Assembly (NCBI GenBank): GCA_017937845.1 | Contig: JAGBCV010000044.1 | Location: 1 to 33,442 of the forward strand | Length of the DNA: 33,442 nt | Direction: 5' to 3' | Source of the DNA: Clostridia bacterium | GTDB taxonomy: Bacteria; Bacillota; Clostridia; Oscillospirales; CAG-272 | Shown here: one piece after another, positions 24,548-33,442 of the stretch | Layout: every line of letters starts with the position of its first letter | Position numbering within the stretch: position 1 is the first letter of the stretch | Program-made: the position numbers and the translations under genes | Notes under the pieces: model-generated | The model's database searches: none | Seen by the model: the letters and a program-made list of their open reading frames with translations, nothing else | What the model was told of the DNA's origin: nothing

Positions 24548-24941
24548 GGTCTTCTCCTCTTTTCGTTATATCTGTTGTTTCTTCGCGCTCGGTAAATTCC
24601 GCGATCTTGCGTCGGCTGATGTCGCTGATGGCACACGCCGCGCCAAGTGCGTCCTGATACGCAACCTCACCCGGCGTACCGCAACGCTCCTCCAAATGCT
24701 TGCGAAGAAAATTCACCGTTACCATGTATTCCGCAAGCGTCGTTTTTCCCTTTTCCGTCATCACGACCTTGTTCTTTTCGTTGCGCTTGATATATTCGCT
24801 CTTTTCCAAACGCTCGATGGCGCGATAAACGCTCACCTTGGTCACGCCGACCATTTCTGCAATATCCGTCAGCTTTACGCCGTTTTTTCCATCGTCAAGT
24901 CCGCTTGTTGCAATCAGATACCGCAATTCCGCTAATGTCAT
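24540..24941 (-). CDS. Winged-helix regulator, DtxR/MntR-like layout, lacking usual metal ligands
   Basis: A 133-residue DNA-binding protein. The winged helix-turn-helix spans about 15-70 (VKLTDIAEMVGVTKVSVYRAIERL, wing, VVMTEKGKTTLAEY). A helical dimerisation part follows, aligning loosely with DtxR/MntR. Where DtxR has the metal-binding His and Glu-His pairs, this protein shows Asn (TVNFLRK) and ALGAACAIS, so canonical metal sensing is doubtful. Cysteines in ERCGTPG and GAACAIS could sense metal, redox state or heme. The start at 24941 follows GGAGG; a longer frame from 25049 runs through the promoter leader. It is first in the operon with the CydDC-like genes. It probably binds the GTTAG-type repeats at its own promoter and at the importer promoter. 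MarR-like membership is an alternative. Confidence 0.78.
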   Translation of the reverse strand: MTLAELRYLIATSGLDDGKNGVKLTDIAEMVGVTKVSVYRAIERLEKSEYIKRNEKNKVVMTEKGKTTLAEYMVTVNFLRKHLEERCGTPGEVAYQDALGAACAISDISRRKIAEFTEREETTDITKRGEDHD

Positions 24942-24959
24942 AGATACCTCCGTTTTCAG

Positions 24960-24975
24960 GTTAGCACATACTAAC
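24960..24975. promoter_or_regulatory. Leader operator-like inverted repeat before the regulator gene
   Basis: GTTAG, six bases (CACATA), CTAAC. It lies 18 bases before the start codon, immediately upstream of the ribosome binding site, in the same position as the repeat at 20976-20995. Confidence 0.6.
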
Positions 24976-25049
24976 TCATCAACAAAAGAAACCGCGTGCT
25001 TTTTCCGAACACGAAAAAAACACACTCTTTTGTAGCATTGTTTTTGCAC

Positions 25050-25078
25050 AGTATAGCATATTTTTCACATTTTGTCAA
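25050..25078 (-). promoter_or_regulatory. Promoter of the regulator-CydDC-like operon
   Basis: On the minus strand a perfect TTGACA (25078-25073), 17 bases and TATACT (25055-25050). Transcription would begin near 25043, giving a leader of about 100 bases that contains the 24960 repeat. Confidence 0.82.
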
Positions 25079-25085
25079 GGAGGTC

Positions 25086-25102
25086 GTTAGGGATAGACTA
25101 AC
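25086..25102. promoter_or_regulatory. Upstream operator-like inverted repeat of the regulator operon
   Basis: GTTAG and CTAAC are separated by seven bases, 7 bases upstream of the -35. The spacer is one base longer than in the other four sites. Confidence 0.5.
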
Positions 25103-25125
25103 TTTTTCTGCCCATATATTCGTAT

Positions 25126-25162
25126 CGCCCGCCCCTGTACGAGCAAGGGCGGGCGTTTTTTT
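25126..25162 (+). terminator. GC-rich terminator hairpin pointing rightward, between two leftward genes
   Basis: A 9-bp stem CGCCCGCCC/GGGCGGGCG (25126-25134, 25147-25155) is followed by seven T on the plus strand. It ends next to the obg stop codon. On the minus strand, the direction of obg, no T-run follows. As built it would stop rightward transcription, although no rightward gene precedes it. It may still work imperfectly for obg. Confidence 0.7.
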
Positions 25163-25163
25163 A

Positions 25164-26474
<1,311 letters not shown>

Positions 26475-26491
26475 TTATCAAAGGTATTGTA

Positions 26492-26998
26492 TCATACTTT
26501 TTCCATGCCGTCAAGATATCTTTTTGCTTCTTTGCGCGAGCGGAAAATATGAATTTCCGCATTTGCTCCCTCTAAGAGCGCCAAAATGCCTGCGCGTTTC
26601 TTTTTTCGGAAATTCCAAACGAATTTCAGAAACTCCAAATCGAAGCGCTCGGGACAGCCCTCCGCCATATCCGGTCGCGTTTTGCCAAGGCTTCCGAGAA
26701 CGCGACGGACAACGCCGAAAAAGCACACGAGGCGCGGATAATCGAGATAAAAGACGGTATCGCATTTTTCAAGACGCATGGGGATCGTTCTGCTGTAATT
26801 GCCGTCGATGATCCATTCGTCCTTTCGGAGTACATCCTTAATTTGCGCATCAAGCTCGTCTTTGCTGACATTCACCCAGCCCTCGCGCCAAAACATTTTA
26901 TCTAAATGGTAAAGCGGAAGCCCCGTTTTTTCGGCAAGCGCAAAGGAAAACGTGCTTTTTCCCGCGCCCGGCGAGCCGAGAATGATGATTTTTTTCAT
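26492..26998 (-). CDS. Adenylate-kinase-like P-loop NTPase (topology-modulation/FlaR type)
   Basis: A 168-residue P-loop protein. Walker A GSPGAGKST lies at residues 8-16. It continues with LPLYHLDKMFWREGW and DEWIIDGNYSRT, hallmarks of the group annotated as adenylate kinase-like or DNA topology modulation (FlaR-like) proteins. It is shorter than true adenylate kinase and lacks its lid zinc motif, so the phosphate acceptor is uncertain. It starts three bases after the ligA stop codon, with GGGAGAGG inside the end of ligA, so the two are co-translated. Confidence 0.85.
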   Translation of the reverse strand: MKKIIILGSPGAGKSTFSFALAEKTGLPLYHLDKMFWREGWVNVSKDELDAQIKDVLRKDEWIIDGNYSRTIPMRLEKCDTVFYLDYPRLVCFFGVVRRVLGSLGKTRPDMAEGCPERFDLEFLKFVWNFRKKKRAGILALLEGANAEIHIFRSRKEAKRYLDGMEKV

Positions 26999-27001
26999 AA
27001 A

Positions 27002-29140
<2,139 letters not shown>

Positions 29141-29142
29141 TT

Positions 29143-29391
29143 ATGATGAAAAAAATGCAGGTCGACCGTTTTGAAGAACATCTTGCCGTTCTTACCGATG
29201 ACGATATGAACATTTTGAACGTTCCGAGGGATTTCTTCTCCTTCGAGCTTCACGAGGGTGATATTCTGGCGCTTGAATTCGAGGGAGAAACGCTCGTTTC
29301 GGCGCATTTTCTCGCGGAAGAGACCCAAGCGGCAAAGGCAAGGACGAAAGCGCTCATGGATCGAATACGGAACAAAAAGAAACGTTCATAA
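29143..29391 (+). CDS. DUF3006-type small protein
   Basis: An 82-residue protein resembling DUF3006: VDRFEEHLAVLTDDDMN near the start, followed by VPRDFFSFELHEGDILALEF and a basic C-terminal helix ending NKKKRS. These proteins have a short beta-rich fold of unknown function. No signal peptide. Three in-frame ATGs compete (29137, 29143, 29146); 29143 is chosen because it is nine bases from GAGG. It has its own promoter and terminator, so it is monocistronic. Confidence 0.78.
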   Translation: MMKKMQVDRFEEHLAVLTDDDMNILNVPRDFFSFELHEGDILALEFEGETLVSAHFLAEETQAAKARTKALMDRIRNKKKRS

Positions 29392-29400
29392 TGCATCAAA

Positions 29401-29431
29401 GAGAAGCACTTACAAAGTGCTTCTTCTCCTT
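29401..29431 (+). terminator. Intrinsic terminator after the DUF3006 gene
   Basis: A 9-bp stem AGAAGCACT/AGTGCTTCT (29402-29410, 29416-29424) with a 5-base loop is followed by a T-rich tail with interruptions. Confidence 0.75.
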
Positions 29432-29434
29432 ATT

Positions 29435-29449
29435 TAGTCATGTTGACTA
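29435..29449. promoter_or_regulatory. Inverted repeat upstream of the DUF1538 promoter
   Basis: TAGTCA, TGT, TGACTA form a 15-base perfect dyad about 54 bases upstream of the -35. It could be a regulator site; no cognate protein is evident. Confidence 0.3.
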
Positions 29450-29502
29450 TACACAACCTGTTTTTGTAACATTTTCTTGTCAGTTCTGAATTGAAATATC
29501 TC

Positions 29503-29531
29503 TTGACATATTTTTGATTGTATGTTATACT
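29503..29531 (+). promoter_or_regulatory. Promoter of the DUF1538-PII operon
   Basis: TTGACA (29503-29508), 17 bases, TATACT (29526-29531). Near-consensus, giving a leader of about 65 bases. Confidence 0.85.
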
Positions 29532-29602
29532 ATTTTTTGATATGTTTTATTTCATTTTGATACAAAACAAGAAAATTCTTTCACAAGCAGGAAGGAATGT
29601 CT

Positions 29603-31228
29603 ATGAAAACCAAAACCATTCTTATGGAAAAAATCAAAGAGTCCGTGGCATCCGTCCTGCCCGTGGCTCTCATCATTCTGCTCTTATCGCTGACGGTGAC
29701 GCCTCTCCCGAACTCCATTTTCATCTCGTTCCTTTTCGGAACCTTTACCATGATCTTCGGGCTTGGTCTTTTCACGCTCGGCGTTGACAAATCCATGACA
29801 CCGATGGGCGAGCACGTCGGTGCGACGATCACCAAATCCAAAAAGCTTTGGCTGGTCATCGTCGTTTCGCTTTTCGTCGGTACGCTCGTGACTGCGTCCG
29901 AGCCCGACCTCACGGTCCTTGCGGAAGCGATCCCCGCCATCGATACCACGACGTTCATCTGGGCTGTTTCGATCGGTGTCGGCGTTTTCCTCGTCATCGC
30001 GGTGCTTCGTATCATCTTTGCCATCAAGCTCCGTTATCTGCTTTTTATTTCCTACGGCATCATCTTTTTGCTCGCGGCGTTCGTTTCTCCCGACTTCCTT
30101 TCCGTTGCGTTTGACGCGGGCGGCGTGACGACGGGTCCTCTTACCGTTCCCTTCATCATGGCGATGGGTGTCGGTATCGCCTCCATTGCCTCCGATACCT
30201 CGGAATCGGGCGACAGCTTCGGTCTGATGGCGCTTTGCTCCGCAGGTCCCATCATCGCCATCCTCGTTCTCGGTCTTGTATACAGCGTTGACGGCGGTAC
30301 TTATACCCCCGAGATCATCACGGAATTTGCCAATTCCCGCGAATTTGGTATGCAATTCCTCCACGAGATCCCCCACAAACTCATGGAAGTCGCAACGGGT
30401 CTTTTCCCCGTCGTGATCTTCTTCTTCGTGTTCCAAGCCATTTTCAACAGACTTCCGCTCGATAAGACCTTGAAGCTCATCGTCGGCGTCATCTACACCT
30501 ACGTCGGCATCGTGCTTTTTCTGACAGGCGTTTCCATCGGTTTCTTCCCCGTCGGCAGCTATATCGGAGAATCTCTCGGCGGTTCTTCCTATAAGTGGCT
30601 CCTCATTCCCATCGGTATGCTCCTCGGCTACTTCATCGTTTTGGCAGAGCCTGCCGTTCACGTTCTTGAAAAGCAGGTCGAAGAGATCACCGCGGGCTCC
30701 ATCTCTCCCAAGATGCTTCGCGCAGGCATGTCCGTCGGCGTTTCCATCGCGGTCGGTCTTGCGATGTTCCGCGCACTCACCGGGCTTTCGATCCTTTGGT
30801 TCGTCGGCTTGGGTTACGCCATCGCGCTCGGTCTTTCCTTTATCGTTCCCGAGGTCTTTACCTCCATCGCGTTCGACTCGGGCGGCGTTGCCTCCGGTGC
30901 CATGACCTCCACCTTCCTCATGCCTCTTGCCGTTGGTGCAACGTACGCCGTCGGCGGTAACATCATGACGGACGCCTTCGGTCTTATCGCCATGGTCGCG
31001 CTCCTTCCCCCTATCACCATTCAGATCCTCGGTCTGATCTATCAGATCAAGACCAAGCGCGCAGAACGCATCATGGAAGCTCCCATCGAAGAAGGCGGCG
31101 ATATCATCGAAATGACACCTCCCCCAGCAGAACCCACCTCCGAAAGCAAAACGCCCGCAGAAAAAGTCTGCGGCGGCGGACAGGCTTCCGAGGATTATTC
31201 CGATATCATCGAATTTACGCTCCCCTAA
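29603..31228 (+). CDS. DUF1538-family membrane protein, two repeated halves (putative transporter)
   Basis: A 541-residue integral membrane protein with about 12 helices and an internal duplication. Matching segments are FLSVAFDAGGVTTGPLTVPF in the first half and FTSIAFDSGGVASGAMTSTF in the second, followed by SFGLMALCSAGPIIAILVLG and AFGLIAMVALLPPITIQILG. Each half thus repeats an AFD-GGV-x2-G motif of the DUF1538 family. Such motifs in paired half-repeats suggest a transporter; the substrate is unknown. The hydrophilic C-terminus (about 490-541) is acidic and Pro-rich. The start at 29603 is 7 bases from AGGAAGG; an ATG at 29597 is too close. The PII-like gene follows by 23 bases, so nucleotide-dependent control is likely. 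Confidence 0.85.
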   Translation: MKTKTILMEKIKESVASVLPVALIILLLSLTVTPLPNSIFISFLFGTFTMIFGLGLFTLGVDKSMTPMGEHVGATITKSKKLWLVIVVSLFVGTLVTASEPDLTVLAEAIPAIDTTTFIWAVSIGVGVFLVIAVLRIIFAIKLRYLLFISYGIIFLLAAFVSPDFLSVAFDAGGVTTGPLTVPFIMAMGVGIASIASDTSESGDSFGLMALCSAGPIIAILVLGLVYSVDGGTYTPEIITEFANSREFGMQFLHEIPHKLMEVATGLFPVVIFFFVFQAIFNRLPLDKTLKLIVGVIYTYVGIVLFLTGVSIGFFPVGSYIGESLGGSSYKWLLIPIGMLLGYFIVLAEPAVHVLEKQVEEITAGSISPKMLRAGMSVGVSIAVGLAMFRALTGLSILWFVGLGYAIALGLSFIVPEVFTSIAFDSGGVASGAMTSTFLMPLAVGATYAVGGNIMTDAFGLIAMVALLPPITIQILGLIYQIKTKRAERIMEAPIEEGGDIIEMTPPPAEPTSESKTPAEKVCGGGQASEDYSDIIEFTLP

Positions 31229-31251
31229 ACGGCGAAGAAAGGAATACTCAT

Positions 31252-31968
31252 ATGCAAAACTTATATTGGTTCATCACCATTTCCAGACGCGCCGATTCCG
31301 ACACGGTAAGCGAGCTTTATCAAGAACTTGAAGTCCCCCGTCTGTATAGCTCTCTCGCTTACGGTACGGCAAAATCTACGCTCCTTGACCTTTTGGGTCT
31401 TGAACAATGCGAAAAGGTCGTTCACCAGACCGTCGTTACCCACAACAAATTACACGAACTGATCGCGGCGCTCGAAAGACGCTTGCAGATCGATATGCCG
31501 GGACAGGGCATCGCGCTCGCCGTTCCGCTTGCAAGCATTTCCAACAAAAAAACGCTCGATTTCTTTTCGGGCGGTCATGCGGAGGATGAAATGACAGAAC
31601 AAAAACAAATGAATCCCCGTGCGATGGAGCTGATCATCGCCATCTGCAACAAGGGACACACCGAGGACGTAATGGAGGTCGCCCGCGCGGCAGGCGCAGG
31701 CGGCGGTACCGTTCTCCATGCAAAAGGAACAGGCACGGAATTTGCTGAAAAATTCTACGGACTCCACCTCGTGGACGAAAAGGAGATCATCTATATCGTT
31801 GCCAAAAAGGATCTCCGAAACCCCATCATGCAGGCGATCTCCGAGGGCGCAGGTCCCGGAACCAAGGCGCACGCGCTCGTGTTCTCTCTCCCCGTAACGG
31901 ACACCGCAGGCTTCCGCTTCTACGATGAAGAAGCCGCTGTCAAGCCCGAAAACGATTACGTAAATTGA
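31252..31968 (+). CDS. PII-like signalling protein with two tandem domains
   Basis: A 238-residue cytoplasmic protein that looks like two PII-type ferredoxin folds in tandem. The C-terminal one is clear (about 123-215): MELIIAICNKGHTEDVMEVA, AGAGGGTVLHAKGTG, then IIYIVAKKDLRNPIMQAISE and a G-x-G-T-KAHALVFSLPV end. The N-terminal domain (about 1-105) is more divergent (YWFITISRRADSDTVSELYQ, GTAKSTLLDLLG). The segment where the T-loop would be is short, with no canonical uridylylated Tyr visible. Canonical PII proteins are single-domain and form trimers that sense ATP, ADP and 2-oxoglutarate. A fused form sharing an operon with a DUF1538 transporter suggests gating of that transporter. Confidence 0.82.
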   Translation: MQNLYWFITISRRADSDTVSELYQELEVPRLYSSLAYGTAKSTLLDLLGLEQCEKVVHQTVVTHNKLHELIAALERRLQIDMPGQGIALAVPLASISNKKTLDFFSGGHAEDEMTEQKQMNPRAMELIIAICNKGHTEDVMEVARAAGAGGGTVLHAKGTGTEFAEKFYGLHLVDEKEIIYIVAKKDLRNPIMQAISEGAGPGTKAHALVFSLPVTDTAGFRFYDEEAAVKPENDYVN

Positions 31969-31975
31969 ATCATCC

Positions 31976-32004
31976 GAAATCCCCGTTCTGCGGGGATTTC
32001 TTCA
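31976..32004 (+). terminator. Intrinsic terminator after the PII-like gene
   Basis: A 9-bp stem GAAATCCCC/GGGGATTTC (31976-31984, 31992-32000) with a 7-base loop and a short T-rich tail, 7 bases after the stop codon. Confidence 0.75.
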
Positions 32005-32064
32005 TATTTCATTATATTCAAGCCAAAATATTTGCAAATATTTCAAAAAAGAGCGAAAAAGCTA

Positions 32065-32093
32065 TTGACAGAAGCGTTTTTTTGTGGTATTCT
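32065..32093 (+). promoter_or_regulatory. Promoter of the rpmG-secE-nusG operon
   Basis: Perfect TTGACA (32065-32070), 17 bases, TATTCT (32088-32093). It lies about 200 bases upstream of rpmG, leaving a long untranslated leader. Confidence 0.85.
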
Positions 32094-32097
32094 GTTA

Positions 32098-32285
32098 GTA
32101 CCTCTGCGGATGCACCAAAATCGGTTTTATCAAGCGTCCGATATGAGGGAGGTACGAAAAACGAACCGAACGAAAACAAAGCGCGACGAGGTCTTTTGGA
32201 TTATCGTCCATCTTTTGTTTTTCTTCGCTTCTGTTTTCAAATTACAAACAGAGGCTTTTTTTGAGTCTCAAACTTTTACAGGAGG
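32098..32285 (+). ncRNA. Structured 5' leader of rpmG-secE-nusG, candidate attenuator
   Basis: This fills the 324-base gap between the PII-like gene and rpmG. Three predicted hairpins follow the promoter. P1 pairs GTACCTC (32098-32104) with GAGGTAC (32149-32155), enclosing ATCGG/CCGAT. P2 spans 32176-32218, with GACGA/TCGTC and outer ACAAAG/CTTTTGT. The third is an intrinsic terminator (32227-32262). CCTCTG of P1 (32101-32106) could instead pair with CAGAGG of the terminator (32249-32254), giving mutually exclusive folds. The AGGAGG site of rpmG is at 32280-32285. The sensed factor is unknown; a ribosomal protein or NusG is the natural guess. No reported leader family was recognised. Confidence 0.45.
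32227..32262 (+). terminator. Intrinsic terminator inside the rpmG leader
   Basis: A 10-bp stem GCTTCTGTTT/AAACAGAGGC (one T-G pair) with a 9-base loop is followed by seven T. It lies between the operon promoter and rpmG, so it must be partly read through for the operon to be expressed. Confidence 0.75.
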
Positions 32286-32292
32286 TGCCGAA

Positions 32293-32442
32293 ATGCGCGT
32301 CAAAATCACTCTCGCCTGCACGGAATGCAAGCAAAGAAACTATGACACAACCAAAAACAAAAAGAACGATCCCGACAGACTTGAAATGCAGAAGTATTGC
32401 AAGTTCTGCCGCAAGCACACGCTTCACAAGGAAACCAAGTAA
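32293..32442 (+). CDS. rpmG: 50S ribosomal protein L33
   Basis: A 49-residue ribosomal protein of the large subunit, basic, with the zinc-ribbon cysteine pairs C9-x2-C12 (ACTEC) and C36-x2-C39 (CKFC). This makes it the zinc-containing (C+) form. The start follows AGGAGG by 7 bases. The frame is open upstream through the leader, but the ribosome binding site and family length fix this start. It is first gene of rpmG-secE-nusG, a standard arrangement. Confidence 0.96.
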   Translation: MRVKITLACTECKQRNYDTTKNKKNDPDRLEMQKYCKFCRKHTLHKETK

Positions 32443-32493
32443 TTAAAAAATTCTAAGCCTTTCCCGCATGAGAAAGGCAGTCAGGAGAAAAAC

Positions 32494-32739
32494 ATGGCAG
32501 AAACAACAAAAACCAAAAAGCCGAGCATCTTTTCCAGAATCAAAAAGTTTGTAAAAGATTACAAAAGTGAATTCAAGAAGCTCGTATGGCCCACGCCGAA
32601 ACAGCTTTTGAAGAATTCTGCTGTCGTACTCGTTTCCGTTATCGTCGTTGGAGCATGTCTCGCTTTGGTCGACTTCGGTCTGAACAGAGGTATTTTCCTT
32701 TTCAAGGACTGGATCGATCTTATCCGCCCGGTATCGTAA
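32494..32739 (+). CDS. secE: Preprotein translocase subunit SecE
   Basis: An 81-residue membrane protein, part of the SecYEG channel. A basic amphipathic N-terminus (FVKDYKSEFKKLVWPTPKQL, about 19-38) carries the conserved E-x-KK-x-x-WP motif, followed by a single helix at about 41-62. AGGAG lies before the start. A 7-bp hairpin (GCCTTTC/GAAAGGC, 32457-32478) sits just upstream of this site. Single-helix length is typical of Gram-positive SecE. Confidence 0.95.
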   Translation: MAETTKTKKPSIFSRIKKFVKDYKSEFKKLVWPTPKQLLKNSAVVLVSVIVVGACLALVDFGLNRGIFLFKDWIDLIRPVS

Positions 32740-32760
32740 TGAGCAAAGGTGGGAAAGCAA

Positions 32761-33306
32761 ATGAGCGAAAATGCAAACACAGCCAAATGGTATGTCGTCC
32801 ATACCTATTCGGGCTATGAAAACAAAGTCAAGACCAACCTTGAAAAAATCATCGAAAACCGCGGTATCTCTCATCTGATCACAGATGTCAAGATCCCCGT
32901 TGAACTCACGACAGAGACCACCTCTGCCGGCGTTACCAAGGAGACCGAATCCAAGATCTTCCCCAGTTACGTCTTCGTGAAAATGGTCATGACAGACGAA
33001 ACATGGCATATCGTTATGACGATCACCGGAGCCACCGGCTTTGTGGGACCCGGTTCTCGCCCCGTTCCGCTTACTGATAAAGAAGTCGAAGCGCTCGGCG
33101 TGGAATCCGCCGCAAAAACCGCGACGACCACAGCTTTCAAGGTCGGCGACAGCGTCAGCATCAAGAGCGGTCCCATGACAGGATTCATCGGAACCATTTC
33201 GGAAATTTCGCCGGACCTCAAAAAGGTTACGGTTATCGCGTCCGTATTCGGACGTCAGACGCCCGTTGAGCTTGATATCACAAGCATCGCGGCGGAAAAC
33301 AACTAG
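32761..33306 (+). CDS. nusG: Transcription termination/antitermination factor NusG
   Basis: A 181-residue elongation factor. The NGN domain (about 8-115) starts KWYVVHTYSGYENKVKTNLE and contains SKIFPSYVFVKMVM and the GATGFVGPGSRPVPLTD segment. The C-terminal KOW domain (about 125-181) reads FKVGDSVSIKSGPMTGFIGT. The start ATG at 32761 follows AAAGGTGGG by 7 bases; a GTG at 32749 overlaps that site and is rejected. rplK usually follows nusG, but here an IS5-type element begins within 60 bases. Confidence 0.96.
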   Translation: MSENANTAKWYVVHTYSGYENKVKTNLEKIIENRGISHLITDVKIPVELTTETTSAGVTKETESKIFPSYVFVKMVMTDETWHIVMTITGATGFVGPGSRPVPLTDKEVEALGVESAAKTATTTAFKVGDSVSIKSGPMTGFIGTISEISPDLKKVTVIASVFGRQTPVELDITSIAAENN

Positions 33307-33327
33307 GCATTGTTTGAAAAATAAAAA

Positions 33328-33356
33328 TTGCACAAATCTCAAAAAAATAGTATAAT
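33328..33356 (+). promoter_or_regulatory. Promoter of the right-edge transposase
   Basis: TTGCAC (33328-33333), 17 bases, perfect TATAAT (33351-33356). The -10 ends only 6 bases before the ATG at 33363, so the message would be leaderless or nearly so. Confidence 0.7.
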
Positions 33357-33362
33357 AGAAGT

Positions 33363-33442
33363 ATGGCAAAACGATATGAAGTAACAACAAGCGAGTGGAA
33401 CCGAATCAAAGACTATCTGCCACCGGAGCGAAGCGGTCAGAA
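33363..33442 (+). CDS. IS5-family-type transposase, N-terminal fragment
   Basis: A frame of 26 complete residues running off the right edge, beginning MAKRYEVTTSEWNRIKDYLP and continuing PERSGQ. This matches the start of IS5-type transposases with the DUF4096 N-terminal domain (W-x2-I-x4-P-x5-G). The catalytic domain lies outside the window. No ribosome binding site precedes the ATG. The element probably begins between 33307 and 33328; terminal inverted repeats cannot be verified. Confidence 0.78.
   Translation, partial: MAKRYEVTTSEWNRIKDYLPPERSGQ

Larger units (their letters stand above)
33307..33442 (+). mobile_element. Right-edge IS5-type insertion sequence (partial)
   Basis: The region after the nusG stop holds no terminator and no rplK, but AT-rich sequence, a strong promoter and the transposase start. 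Its left boundary is inferred to lie in 33307-33328. Confidence 0.55.

Noticed and set aside
32098..32175. The region before rpmG considered as a tRNA gene, since tRNA-Trp can lie near secE
   Set aside because: No cloverleaf arms, no T-arm GTTC motif and no CCA end were found.
31965..32264. A 99-codon frame over the PII-like terminator and rpmG leader
   Set aside because: It spans a terminator, a promoter and another terminator, and has no recognisable product. A short leader peptide cannot be excluded but has no support.
32032..32292. In-frame upstream extension of rpmG (136 residues in all)
   Set aside because: The extension crosses the promoter and the leader terminator. AGGAGG and the family length of 49 residues fix the start at 32293.

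Overview
The window looks like a piece of an uncultured anaerobic Clostridia (Bacillota) chromosome. The basis is gene content and style: strong GGAGG ribosome binding sites, TTGACA/TATAAT-type promoters with 17-base spacers, tightly overlapping operons, and families common in gut Clostridia (LytTR with DUF3021, DUF3006, DUF1538 with a PII-like protein, AzlCD, an Fe-S aldo/keto reductase, rpmG-secE-nusG). No rRNA, tRNA or CRISPR array was seen. Genes largely avoid the codons TTA, CTA and TCA, which leaves long empty antisense frames. Both edges run into transposase genes: a probable IS256/Mutator element at the left and an IS5-type element at the right. The sequence may therefore be a contig bounded by repeats.

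Layout. 1-172: transposase 5' end. 285-4346 (minus): a multi-S1-domain protein and a cytoplasmic family 2 glycoside hydrolase. 4515-7356 (plus): a glycosyltransferase, a LytTR regulator coupled to a DUF3021 membrane protein, and an AlbA_2-type protein. 7406-9446 (minus): operon of an Fe-S aldo/keto reductase and the amino-acid exporter azlCD. 9618-12505 (plus): an SGNH hydrolase and a glycogen branching enzyme resembling the eukaryotic type. 12552-24941 (minus): a large transport block. 25164-28996 (minus): ligA, an adenylate-kinase-like gene and obg. 29143-33306 (plus): a DUF3006 protein, a DUF1538 transporter with a double PII-like protein, then rpmG-secE-nusG behind a structured leader with a terminator.

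The most interesting part is the 12552-25102 block. A winged-helix regulator with DtxR/MntR-like layout but without its usual metal ligands is translationally coupled to a CydD/CydC-like ABC pair. Downstream in the same direction lie a Met-rich lipoprotein, an unrecognised 228-residue protein, a complete peptide/nickel-type ABC importer (substrate-binding protein, two permeases, two ATPases) and a second lipoprotein related to the first. Two good promoters drive the block. Each carries GTTAG-N6-CTAAC-type inverted repeats in the same arrangement: one or two copies just upstream of -35 and one more immediately before the ribosome binding site. This points to one regulon in which the regulator controls its own operon and the importer. 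The ligand is unknown; metal, heme or a peptide-bound cofactor are guesses only.
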